This document shows positions 34,165 through 43,346 of a DNA stretch of 64,000 nucleotides, one piece after another. Source of the stretch: CAIQQQ01 sp040399685 (GTDB taxonomy: Bacteria; Pseudomonadota; Alphaproteobacteria; Acetobacterales; Acetobacteraceae); the NCBI GenBank assembly GCA_040399685.1, contig JBBART010000009.1:90798-154797 (forward strand), written 5' to 3'. Each line of letters begins with the position of its first letter. Within the stretch, counting starts at the first letter, position 1. Made by a program: the position numbers and the translations under genes. The notes beneath the pieces were generated by a model. The model worked only from the letters and a program-made list of their open reading frames with translations, searched no databases and was not told the DNA's origin.

Positions 34165-34629
34165 TCAGATCGTCTTTCGTGCCAGCAGGTCGCGGATTTC
34201 AGTCAGCAGCGTTTCGCTCTGCGTGGGCGGCGGCGGCGCCTTGTCGGCCTTCTTGGACACGGACAGCCGGTTCAGCGCCTTGACCATCCAGAACACCGCG
34301 AAGCCCACGATGAGAAACTGAATCACCGCATTGAGAAACACGCCCACATTGAGCGTGACCGCCCCGGCCGCCCTGGCGGCTTCCAGCGTTGGGGTGCTTG
34401 GCCCCTTCAACGTGATGAACATGTTGGAAAAATCGATGCCACCCACCAGCAGGCCGATCAGCGGCGTGAACAGATCCTTCACCAGGCTGCCAACCACGCC
34501 GGTGAAGGCGGCGCCGATGATGATGCCGACGGCGAGGTCCACCACGTTGCCCTTCATGATGAAGGACTGGAATTCCTCAAGCCAGGACGGGCGCTTGCTC
34601 AGGCTGCTTAAATTGATCGGTGACGGCAC
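34165..34629 (-). CDS. mscL: Large-conductance mechanosensitive channel
   Basis: A 154-residue inner membrane channel that releases solutes on hypo-osmotic shock. FQSFIMKGNVVDLAVGIIIGAAFTGVVGSLVKDLFTPLIGLL is TM1 with its gating Gly/Ala face, VFLNAVIQFLIVGFAVFWMVKALNRL is TM2, and a charged C-terminal helix follows. An N-terminal extension of about 15 residues precedes the usual start (WLEEFQSFIMKGN), so translation may begin at MPSPINLSS as annotated. The stop lies 4 nt before the chaC start. Confidence 0.95.
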   Translation of the reverse strand: MPSPINLSSLSKRPSWLEEFQSFIMKGNVVDLAVGIIIGAAFTGVVGSLVKDLFTPLIGLLVGGIDFSNMFITLKGPSTPTLEAARAAGAVTLNVGVFLNAVIQFLIVGFAVFWMVKALNRLSVSKKADKAPPPPTQSETLLTEIRDLLARKTI

Positions 34630-34719
34630 GATCGCCTCCAGGAATGGTCATATCGCCCAGGATATCCCCAGCCCGACGGAAGCGCCACCTTGGTGCGAGC
34701 ATGCCGGTGGGGCAGCCCC

Positions 34720-37700
34720 TCAGGCCGGCACGAAGCCCAAATATCGGCGCAGCGCCTCCGCCGCCTCGGCAAGATCATCCTCCATGGTCAAAGCCGCCGC
34801 CTCCACGGCAGACCTGTCGGCCGCCCTGCCGGCTGCGATGATACGGCGCATGCAGCGGTCCATCCCGCACAATCCGTAGGATCCGGCCATACCTGCCAGC
34901 GCGTGCGCCGCCATCTCGATGTCGACATAGGTGCCGGTGCTGATCGAATCGCGCAACAACGGCATGCGCCGATGCATATCGTCGAGGCACTGGTTGACCA
35001 GCGACAACAACGTGGCCGGCGCCAGGCCCTGTCGCAGATCAGCCAGTCGTTCCATGTCCATCATCGGTTCCAGCACGGGCTTGTCGGACACCGGCGGCAC
35101 GATATCCGGGCGATGCTCCAGCCTGGCGAGAACGGCCATCATCTCCTGCGGCCGCACCGGCTTGCCCAACATGTCCGTCATCCCGGCGGCAAGGCAGCGG
35201 GCCCGATCCTCGGGCGCGGTGGTCGCGGTCAAGGCGATAATCGGCACGCGACCGGCGATACCGGGGCGCGCGCGGATCTGCCGGGCGGCCTCGAAGCCGC
35301 TCATGCTCGGCATGATCAGGTCCATGAAGATGAGGTCGTATGGTTGCATCTGCGCCATGCGCACCGCGGCGGCGCCTGATTCCGCCACATCCACCCGATG
35401 CCCCTCGCGGCGCAGCAACGTCGCGGTGACCAGATGATTGGCGGGAATATCCTCCACCAACAGAACAATCATGCGGCGTTGGCGGATGACGGGCACGACG
35501 TCCGGCGGCAATTGCGAGAGCGGCACCCCGGCCACCAACGGCACCGCAAGCCAGAACTCGTTGCCGCCCTGCGGCGCACGTCGCAGGCCAATGCTGCCGC
35601 GCATCAACTGCGCCAGCCGGTCGCAGATCGCCAGCCCCAGGCCGGTGCCGGGGGTTCCGGCGTCCCGGGCGTTGTCCAGGCGGGAGAATGGCTGGAACAG
35701 ATGCACCGCCTCGGCCTCGCCGATCGGCTGGCCGTTGTCCTGCACGGCCAGCACCAGCATCCAACCCGCTTCGGTCAAAACGGTCTCGGCAGCGATCCGC
35801 AGATTGCCGGGCTGGGAGAACTTGATGGCATTGGAGACGAGGTTGATCATCACCTGCCGCAATCGCCCGGCATCGCCGCGCAGATGCCGGGGCACGGCGG
35901 CGTGCACGTCCACCAGAATGTTCATGCCGTTCCGTGCGGCCTCGGCACGGAACATGTCACTCACGCCGTCCAGCAACGGGCGCAATTCGTAATCGACCGA
36001 GCGCACCGCCAGTTCGCCTGCCTCAGCCTTCGACAATTCGAGAATGTCGCTCACCAGATCCATCAGCGCATCGCCGGCCTCGCGCGCCGTGCCGGCCAGC
36101 TTGCGTTGCGCGGTGGACAAGCCGGCCACGTCGAGCAACGCGAGGCTGTTGACGACCGCGTTCAACGGCGTGCGGATCTCATGGGACACGATGGCGACGA
36201 AGCGGGATTTCTGCGCGATCGCCTCATCGGCCAACGCACGGGCGGCGGCCTGGGCGTCGGCGGCACGCTTGCGGGCGGTGACATCTGTATAGAGTGTCAC
36301 CATGCCGCCGCCGGGCAGGCGCGTGCGACGCAGTTCCAGCGTGCTGCCATCCGGCCGCGTGCGTTCGATCAGCACCGTGCCGCTCTCGTCGCGCAGAACC
36401 TTGAGACGCCGGCGGACCTCGTGCTCCATCTCCACCGGATCGGGAAACGTCCCAAACTCACCGGCCATCACCTGCCCCCGCAGCAAGGCCGCCATCGGCT
36501 GGCCTGACACCACGAGATTCCGGGGAACGCCGGTGCAGTCAGAAAACCGGTCATTCCACTGCGACAGCCGAAGCTCGGAATCGAGCACCATCACGCCGTC
36601 CGACATGCCGGCGAGCGTGGTCTCCAACTGTGCCGTCTTGGCCTCGGCAATGGTCTTGGCGACCGCGAGATCCTCATAGGCCCGCTCCACGGTTCGCCTG
36701 TCCTGAGACAGCCTCTGTTCGCGCCCCCGCGCCGCGCGAACCTCGCGCAGCAGCAGGTAGGCCAGCAGCAGCAAAATGGCCGAAACGGCAGCACCGGCCA
36801 GACAGGCATTGGCCTTCCAGAGGCCCGCGGCGTGCATCGCCTCCTCCTGGCCGATGCCGATCACCACCGTCAGTTCCTGGTCGCGCAGACGGCGGAAGGC
36901 ATGCACGCGCAACACGCCATCGGGCGCGGAGGGACCGGTCCAGGTGCCCTGCCCGCGCAGCATGGCGGCCCGAAACATGGGGAAACGGCCGATATCCTGA
37001 CCAGGCTGCACCTCCCTTGGAGACACCAGCGAGCGCAAAGCCCCGTCGTCGCCCACCAGGGCGATCAACTCACGCCCGCCCGGATCCACCTTCTCCAGCA
37101 GGCTGGTCAGCGCTCAGGGATCGTAGGTCGCCACAATTGCACCGGCGAAGCTGCCATCCTCGCGCTGCAACCGGCGCGACAGGTTGATCTCCCATCGTCC
37201 GCTGGTCTTCCAGCGGATGGCAGGCCCCACGAACAGCGCCTTGCCGCGCCCGCTGCGCTGGGCGGTGTAATGTTCCAGCTGCGACATATCCAGGCCCATC
37301 AACTCAGACCGCGTGGCGGACACGACACTGCCGCGCGCATCGAGCAAGAAGATCTGCAACGTCAGGTCATCCGGCACAGCCACGCGCTTGCGCCAGCCAT
37401 TGGCCTCAAACCGCACCGGATCAGCCGCCCATTCGGCGGCCAGGCTTTGCAAAATCTGGTCGGTGGCCAGCAGTTGACGGTTCAGCTGCCATTCGGCAGC
37501 AAATGCCAGATTGGTGGCCGTGCCCTCGGCGCGCAGCTTCGCATCCCGCTGCTCGGTGTCCACCGACACGAGAACCGCAAGCCAGATTGCGGCCAGCAGG
37601 AAAAACCCCGCAAGCGTGATGACGATCTGCAACGCCATGGTCCGGTCTGGCCGAAGCTGGCGGTTGTTTTCGATGCTGGAGCCATCGGCGGCACGCATAT

Positions 37701-37767
37701 ATCCGTCCACCGGCCCCAGGTATGCGCTGTCAGTGGTGTGCCGAGACACCATCGGTCGGTCGCTCAT
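34720..37767 (-). pseudogene. Hybrid sensor kinase (Cache-PAS-HK-receiver-Hpt) interrupted by in-frame TGA
   Basis: A 1015-codon frame is continuous except for one TGA at 37114-37116. The N-terminal 217 residues (start 37767) hold a transmembrane helix (about 45-66) and most of a periplasmic Cache domain, ending ATYDP; after the stop the same frame continues ALTSLLEKVDPGGRELIALVG. It then gives a second helix, PAS, HisKA (FVAIVSHEIRTPLNAVV), ATPase, receiver (LIFMDLIMPSMSG) and Hpt (AHALAGMAG). Families of this type are single chains, so this is a nonsense mutation or a sequencing error. A GTG at 37089 with GGAG just before it could allow reinitiation of a kinase fragment. It lies 90 nt upstream of mscL. 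Confidence 0.85.
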
Positions 37768-37951
37768 TCCGGCGTCCCATTCCCGGCGCTGCGGCCGAAT
37801 TCCACGCTCAATGCGGTGTCCAGACTAGCGGTTATCGTCCCCCCGCGGCAACAACCCCACTCTTGCCGCGTGCGGGCTGCGGTGCGATGGTCCGCCGGAT
37901 CAGGGATGGCGCACAACGGGTGCGCTCGGAATACTTTAAAAAGAGGGCGGT

Positions 37952-39166
37952 ATGGCAAAAATTAAGGTGAAGACTCCGGTCGTGGAACTCGACGGAGACG
38001 AGATGACGCGCATCATCTGGGGCTTCATCAAGGATAAGCTCATCCTCCCCTACCTGGATATTGATCTGAAGTATTACGATCTCAGCATCGAATACCGCGA
38101 CCAGACCGACGACCAGGTGACGATCGACTCCGCTAACGCCATCAAGAAATACGGTGTGGGCGTGAAATGCGCGACCATCACCCCAGACGAAGCGCGGGTT
38201 GAAGAGTTCGGCCTGAAGAAGATGTGGCGCAGCCCGAACGGCACCATCCGCAACATTCTCGACGGCACAATTTTCCGTGAGCCGATCATCTGCAAGAACG
38301 TGCCCCGCCTGGTGCCGTCCTGGACCCAGCCGCTCGTCATCGGCCGCCACGCCTATGGCGACATCTATCGCGCCACCGAGACCAAGATCCCCGGCCCCGG
38401 CAAGGTGACGCTGAACTACGCCCCGGCCGATGGCTCGCCGGTGCAGGTGATGGAGGTGTTCGACTTCAAGGGCCCGGGCGTGACCATGGGCATGCACAAC
38501 ACCAACGCCTCGATCGAAGGCTTTGCGCGCGCCAGCTTCAACTACGGCCTGAACCGCAACTACCCGGTCTACCTGTCCACCAAGAACACCATCCTCAAGG
38601 CCTATGACGGCGCCTTCAAGGACATCTTCCAGGCCGTGTTCGACGCCGAGTTCAAAACCCGCTTCGACGCGCTGGGCCTGACCTACGAGCACCGCCTGAT
38701 CGACGACATGGTGGCATCGGCCCTGAAATGGTCCGGCGGCTATGTGTGGGCGTGCAAGAACTACGACGGTGACGTCCAGTCCGACATCGTGGCGCAGGGC
38801 TTCGGCTCGCTCGGCCTGATGACCTCGGTGCTGATGAGCCCCGACGGCAACACGGTGGAAAGCGAAGCGGCACACGGCACCGTCACGCGCCACTACCGTG
38901 AACACCAGAAGGGCCGTGAGACCAGCACGAACCCGATCGCCTCGATCTTCGCCTGGACGCGCGGCCTCGCCTATCGCGGCAAGTTCGACAACACGCCGGA
39001 CGTGACCGACTTCGCCAACGCCCTCGAAGCCGTATGCGTCGAGACGGTGGAAAGCGGCTTCATGACCAAGGACCTCGCCTCCTTGATCGGTCGTGAGCAG
39101 GCCTGGATGAACACCCAGAACTTCCTCGACAAGATCGACGCCAACCTGAAGCTGAAAATGGCCTGA
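37952..39166 (+). CDS. icd: NADP-dependent isocitrate dehydrogenase (eukaryote-like type)
   Basis: Oxidative decarboxylation of isocitrate to 2-oxoglutarate in the TCA cycle. The 404-residue chain is the homodimeric type II form common in alphaproteobacteria: VKTPVVELDGDEMTRIIW at the start, SPNGTIRNILDGTIFREPI for substrate binding, VASALKWSGGYVWACKNYDGDVQSD and SEAAHGTVTRHYR (cofactor site) later. The ATG is preceded by AGAGGGCGG. It stands alone, with a strong terminator 45 nt downstream. Confidence 0.97.
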   Translation: MAKIKVKTPVVELDGDEMTRIIWGFIKDKLILPYLDIDLKYYDLSIEYRDQTDDQVTIDSANAIKKYGVGVKCATITPDEARVEEFGLKKMWRSPNGTIRNILDGTIFREPIICKNVPRLVPSWTQPLVIGRHAYGDIYRATETKIPGPGKVTLNYAPADGSPVQVMEVFDFKGPGVTMGMHNTNASIEGFARASFNYGLNRNYPVYLSTKNTILKAYDGAFKDIFQAVFDAEFKTRFDALGLTYEHRLIDDMVASALKWSGGYVWACKNYDGDVQSDIVAQGFGSLGLMTSVLMSPDGNTVESEAAHGTVTRHYREHQKGRETSTNPIASIFAWTRGLAYRGKFDNTPDVTDFANALEAVCVETVESGFMTKDLASLIGREQAWMNTQNFLDKIDANLKLKMA

Positions 39167-39211
39167 TCCTCCGTCATCGCTTCGCCGGTCAGCGAAGCGA
39201 TGACGACACAA

Positions 39212-39247
39212 AAAAGGCCGGCCGCACGAAAGTGCGGCCGGCCTTTT
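39212..39247. terminator. Bidirectional intrinsic terminator after icd
   Basis: A 16-bp perfect stem (AAAAGGCCGGCCGCAC at 39212-39227, complement at 39232-39247) capped by a GAAA tetraloop, with A-run before and TTTT at the end. It lies between icd and the convergent dienelactone hydrolase gene and can stop both. Confidence 0.92.
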
Positions 39248-39262
39248 CATTTGGCGGGCGGA

Positions 39263-40153
39263 TTATGCCCGGAGATATTTCTCGAACCAGGCTATCGCGT
39301 GCCCCCACGCCTCTTTGGCGGCGGCATCGTCGTAACGCGGCGTGGTGTCGTTGTGAAAACCGTGATTGGCGGCTTTGTAGACGTGGCCTTCATGCACCAC
39401 CTTCGCCTCGGTCAGCGCCGCATCGAAGGCGGGCCATCCAGAGGTGATGCGCGTGTCCAATTCACCGTATTGCGCATTGATCGGCGCCTTGATCCGCGCC
39501 ACATCCGCAGCCGACGGCTGGCTGCCATAGAACGGCACCGCGGCCGAAATCTCCGACCCCATCCGCACCGCCAGGTTGTTGGCCGTCGTCCCACCGAAGC
39601 AGAACCCAATCACGCCCAGCCTGCCGGTGCTGTCAGGAAGCGCCTTGAGCCAATGGGCCGAGGCGATGAAATCCTCCTGCATCTTCGGCGCATCCACCTC
39701 CCGAAACAGAACCGCCGCCTTTTCCTCATCCCCCGGATAACCGCCCTTGGATGTCAGGCCGTCCGGTGCGAAGGCAATGAAATTGGCCAACGCCAGCCGC
39801 CGGGTGACATCCTCGATATACGGATTAAGCCCGCGGTTCTCATGGATAACCAAAACAACCGGCAGCTTCGCGGCATTCGCCGGGCGCGCAAGATAGCCCT
39901 TGATAACGCCGTTGCCCAACGGCGACGGCACGCTCACGGTCTTGGTCGTGATCCGCTTGTCATCCAGCGCCACCTGGTTGGCCCACGCGTAATTCGGCTT
40001 CAACATGTCCAGCAACATGACCGCCGTCAGCCCGCCCACGGCGAATTTCTGCGCAGCTTCCAGAAACTCCCGACGGCTTTGGCGGCCGTGAACGTAGCCG
40101 TCGAACAGGTTAAGAAGTTCTTGCGGAAAATCAGATGCTTTCTTGCGTTCCAT
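39263..40153 (-). CDS. Dienelactone hydrolase family protein with Tat-like signal
   Basis: A 296-residue alpha/beta hydrolase. The triad is visible: nucleophile Cys in GVIGFCFGGTTAN, Asp in YGELDTRI and His in AANHGFHNDTTPRY, as in carboxymethylenebutenolidase. The N-terminus has GRQSRREFLEAAQKFAVGGLTAVMLLDML, a twin-arginine (SRREFLE) signal preceded by 28 residues, so export to the periplasm is likely. This long-leader, Tat-exported subgroup is of unknown physiological substrate; ester or lactone hydrolysis is expected. It is not obviously linked to the polysaccharide genes upstream. Confidence 0.88.
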   Translation of the reverse strand: MERKKASDFPQELLNLFDGYVHGRQSRREFLEAAQKFAVGGLTAVMLLDMLKPNYAWANQVALDDKRITTKTVSVPSPLGNGVIKGYLARPANAAKLPVVLVIHENRGLNPYIEDVTRRLALANFIAFAPDGLTSKGGYPGDEEKAAVLFREVDAPKMQEDFIASAHWLKALPDSTGRLGVIGFCFGGTTANNLAVRMGSEISAAVPFYGSQPSAADVARIKAPINAQYGELDTRITSGWPAFDAALTEAKVVHEGHVYKAANHGFHNDTTPRYDDAAAKEAWGHAIAWFEKYLRA

Positions 40154-40243
40154 TTTTTGGTTCCCAACGGGTGGTTCAGCCTGAATCGGAATGTTACCTG
40201 GGATGCCCGCCTTACGATAAATGCTGGCTTGAATTTAATATTT

Positions 40244-40804
40244 TTAGCGCATTATCCGTTTTTTGATCTCGCAGGCTGGATTTCCGACATACACTGTCCA
40301 AGGGTCGAGATCACGAAACGCCACCGCGCGCGCGCCAAGTACAGCGCCCTCACCCATCGTCACACCCGGCCCCACAAACGCATCAGCAGCCACCCAGGCG
40401 AACGAACCAATTTGTATCGGCTTTACGACAAGCTGAAAATTCGGGTCGCTGATGTCGTGAGAGCCTGCGCAGAGATAGGCACCCTGCGAAACAGTTGCCC
40501 TTGCGCCGATCACCACCATGGCCTGATTGTAGCAACTCACCCGAGGGCCAAGACAAGCGTGCTCCTCGATAGTGAGGTTTGGCGGAAACCAAATGCGTGC
40601 GCTGCCGTAGACCCGGGCCGTGCCGGCAACACGAGCGCCGAAGAGACGGAGGACGAAACCCCGCCACGCGTGGAATGGTGGAGGCGTCCAGGCCGCAAAC
40701 AGAGCCCAGGTCACGCCCCACGCGGCACGTTGCAGACGATTGGCGAGGGAGAAACTGGGGCCGCCCTCAATTGGCTGCGTGGCATTGGCATCGAGAACAG
40801 TCAT
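40244..40804 (-). CDS. WcaF-like colanic-acid-type acetyltransferase
   Basis: A 186-residue left-handed beta-helix acyltransferase of the WcaF/maltose O-acetyltransferase group. PSFSLANRLQRAAWGVTWALFAAWTPPPFHAWRGFVLRLFGA is the WcaF-type lead-in; ACLGPRVSCYNQAMVVIGARATVSQGAYLCAGSHD and GSFAWVAADAFVGPGVTMGEGAVLGARAVAF are hexapeptide repeats with the active-site His in AGSHD. It probably O-acetylates a sugar of the exopolysaccharide made by the adjoining locus, using acetyl-CoA in the cytoplasm. It marks one border of that locus. Confidence 0.85.
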   Translation of the reverse strand: MTVLDANATQPIEGGPSFSLANRLQRAAWGVTWALFAAWTPPPFHAWRGFVLRLFGARVAGTARVYGSARIWFPPNLTIEEHACLGPRVSCYNQAMVVIGARATVSQGAYLCAGSHDISDPNFQLVVKPIQIGSFAWVAADAFVGPGVTMGEGAVLGARAVAFRDLDPWTVYVGNPACEIKKRIMR

Positions 40805-41154
40805 GAAATCACTCGTATTTTCTGAAGGGTAAGGTAATTTAGATAATAGGTTAGCGCCAAGAGGCGATCTGTGAATTTTTACCTAACGATAGGCGGTGAC
40901 GTGTCGAAACAGATACCAAATCACTCATAAGTCTTAGACGGACGCTAAGCCAACGAGTGGGTATCAGGATCACCGCAGCACAAAAATCGTTCGAGGGTTA
41001 TCAGATTAAATGTGAAGCATTAAATGTTAAAATTTTTTGATTACCTTTTTGCTCTCAATAAAAAATCTCAGATTATCGACTTGTCGTCGTGATTTATTTT
41101 TGAAATATACAAATTAGAACGCACACGAATCAGTCAAAACACGTAGGAAAATCG
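40805..41154. other. AT-rich intergenic region at edge of the glycosyltransferase cassette
   Basis: About 350 nt between the WcaF-like gene and a divergent glycosyltransferase. Base composition drops sharply to AT-rich from about 41020. No ORF with coding character, insertion sequence end or clear dyad was found. It presumably holds the promoters of both genes and a boundary of transferred DNA. Confidence 0.5.
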
Positions 41155-42189
41155 ATGAAAATCTGCATCTTTTCGAAACCATTTCACCCGGCTATCGGAG
41201 GACTGGAACAAATTGCAAAAACTCTAGCATTTGAGTTTGCATATGCGCAATGCGATGTGGAGGTTGTGACCAATATGAAGGCACCTCTACATGAAGACAA
41301 TCGATTTCCATTCATTATCACGCGAACATCAAAATTCAAGGATAGATATGCTGCGTTCAAGCGATCAGATGTTGTTTTATTCATGAATTTTACGTTTTCT
41401 GGAGTTCCAATTGCTATACTGGCAAACCGTCCGATCGTTTTAAGTCACCACGGTATTTATAATTCTCGCGTAAACTTAAAAACGAAATTATTGGAATTCT
41501 CAAAACGTCAGCTATCCAGATTTTTCTCCAACATAGCAGTCAGTGATTTTGTCGCTAAATATTTACCTGGAAAATCAATCGTAGTACCAAACGCGTATGA
41601 TGAATGCTTGTTTCAATATATTGAATTAACCCGAAAACGCGATTTTATTTTCTGTGGTCGTTTAGTTTCAGATAAAGGTGTTAATATATTGATTGATGCA
41701 TTCAAGACTCTTTCCGAAATCCATGGCGACGCAACCTTGACGATAGTAGGCGATGGACCGGAGTTGAAGGCACTGCAAGATCAGGCCAAATTATTTATTG
41801 CTGGTGATAATATCGAATTTAGCGGCATGTTAAACCATGACCAACATCTGGCTGACAAGTTAAGGCAACATTCCTGTATGGTTATTCCTTCTCTATGGGA
41901 AGAGCCCTTTGGTATCGTGGCTCTTGAAGGTATTGCGTCATGCGACACGATAATTTGCAGTAATCGTGGCGGCCTACCAGAGGCACTTGGTGAATGCGGA
42001 GTATTAGTGGATCCCACCGTAGTTCAATTGGCAAATGCAATGATATCAGTAATCGACGCCCAAAAAATTGGCTCACCACTGCCAGGTCAACCGACCCCTA
42101 GACAGCGCGCGTTGCACCTTTCTAAACATGCACCCAACCATGTGGCACAGGAATACCTTCGCATACTGCATAAAAATTTAAGGGAATGA
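41155..42189 (+). CDS. Glycosyltransferase, GT4-like
   Basis: A 344-residue GT-B fold glycosyltransferase. MKICIFSKPFHPAIGGLEQIAKTLAFEF is the acceptor-side N-terminus; RDFIFCGRLVSDKGVNILIDAF and VIPSLWEEPFGIVALEGIASCDTIICSNRGGLPEALG (the E-x7-E donor site) define GT family 4. It would add one sugar to the lipid-linked repeat unit of the polysaccharide at the inner membrane. It is the only gene of the locus on the plus strand, and its codons are visibly AT-rich compared with flanking genes, suggesting horizontal acquisition. AGGA precedes the start by 7 nt. Confidence 0.88.
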   Translation: MKICIFSKPFHPAIGGLEQIAKTLAFEFAYAQCDVEVVTNMKAPLHEDNRFPFIITRTSKFKDRYAAFKRSDVVLFMNFTFSGVPIAILANRPIVLSHHGIYNSRVNLKTKLLEFSKRQLSRFFSNIAVSDFVAKYLPGKSIVVPNAYDECLFQYIELTRKRDFIFCGRLVSDKGVNILIDAFKTLSEIHGDATLTIVGDGPELKALQDQAKLFIAGDNIEFSGMLNHDQHLADKLRQHSCMVIPSLWEEPFGIVALEGIASCDTIICSNRGGLPEALGECGVLVDPTVVQLANAMISVIDAQKIGSPLPGQPTPRQRALHLSKHAPNHVAQEYLRILHKNLRE

Positions 42190-42245
42190 GTGTCTTCCTA
42201 AACCTCATTTGGAAGGCCACCCACGCGATTTTTTACCGAAGAAGT

Positions 42246-43331
42246 TTATTTTTTTAAAATTATTTCTAATCGATCAGCGAAAGCCGTGTCCAGATAACGT
42301 GCAAAAACTTTCTCCCGACCACGCGAGCCAAAAAGCTGCGCCAGCGAACGATCGCCGAGCAGTAATTTCATACGCTCCGCAAGAGCCGACACATTGTCTG
42401 GGTCCACGGCAAAACCGTCAAACCCATCACTAACAATTTCGCTCGATGCACCCTTAACGCTGCAAATCACCGGAAGCCCGTGTTGCCAAGCCTCTAGATA
42501 GACTATTCCAAAACCTTCCTTGGATGAAGGTAAGACAAACAATGTGGCATTTTCGTATGCTTGTTGCAGCGCATCATCGTTCACTCGTCCGTAAAAATGA
42601 ACCGAATCCGCAATCCCAAGTTCTTTTGCATGCATTTCGAGTTCTGGACGCATTTCGCCATCACCCACGATGTTATAACGGAGATTCGGTATATCGGGCA
42701 GGATTAGCGATACAGCCTGAAGCACCTTGTCAATATTTTTCTCGCGGTCCCCATGCCCCATGCGGGTGACACTGAGAACGCTTGGGCCATCCAAAAAATT
42801 GGGCAAAGCACAATTGATGACATCTACAGCATTGGGAAATTGACAAAATTTTTCTTTTGGAACACTGAAAGCGTCTGCCATTCTTTGGGCGGTATAGTTG
42901 CTCACGGACGCAATCCTGGTCACGCATTTCAAAAGCCACGGCTCGTAAAAGCGCATAGCGCGATGCGTGGGGTCGTTCCACACTTCATCACCATGTACAA
43001 AAAGAACAATCAGCAAAGATGGCCTGAGAAATTTTGCCAAAAATGCGAGAGGAAGCAAGTTTACGTGCCCAAGAAGCAAACACTCACATCTTATAACGTT
43101 CCTCAGCACAAGCCAAACAAAGCGTGTTCTACTTTGGCCTGGGGCATTAAAATTAACGCCTGCCATATCAGGGACACCTTCGTTAGTTTCCCGAAGCAGA
43201 AATACTTCCGCAGCAGATGCCGACCGAGCAACAGACAAGCGACCTAAATGTCTGATAACGCGTCGATTGAAATTTTGCAATCCGCCGATGAGGCTGAAAG
43301 TCTCCAAGGCGCAGAAAATAATACGTGTCAT
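42246..43331 (-). CDS. Glycosyltransferase, GT4-like
   Basis: A 361-residue GT4-type enzyme: MTRIIFCALETFSLIGGLQNFNRRVIRHL start, ASVSNYTAQRMADAFSV, then SVTRMGHGDREKNIDKVLQAVSLI, NLRYNIVGDGEMRPELEMHA and FVLPSSKEGFGIVYLEAWQHGLPVICS with the donor-binding E-x7-E. It is the last gene of the minus-strand polysaccharide operon and faces the plus-strand glycosyltransferase. Its start lies 15 nt after the next gene upstream, so they are cotranscribed. Composition is AT-rich. Sugar specificity cannot be assigned. Confidence 0.9.
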   Translation of the reverse strand: MTRIIFCALETFSLIGGLQNFNRRVIRHLGRLSVARSASAAEVFLLRETNEGVPDMAGVNFNAPGQSRTRFVWLVLRNVIRCECLLLGHVNLLPLAFLAKFLRPSLLIVLFVHGDEVWNDPTHRAMRFYEPWLLKCVTRIASVSNYTAQRMADAFSVPKEKFCQFPNAVDVINCALPNFLDGPSVLSVTRMGHGDREKNIDKVLQAVSLILPDIPNLRYNIVGDGEMRPELEMHAKELGIADSVHFYGRVNDDALQQAYENATLFVLPSSKEGFGIVYLEAWQHGLPVICSVKGASSEIVSDGFDGFAVDPDNVSALAERMKLLLGDRSLAQLFGSRGREKVFARYLDTAFADRLEIILKK

Positions 43332-43346
43332 TGGATCTATCGTAAC

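Noticed and set aside
37114..37116. Selenocysteine at the in-frame TGA of the hybrid kinase
   Set aside because: The position is in a Cache sensor domain with no redox role, and no SECIS-like hairpin was evident just downstream. Nonsense mutation or sequencing error is simpler.
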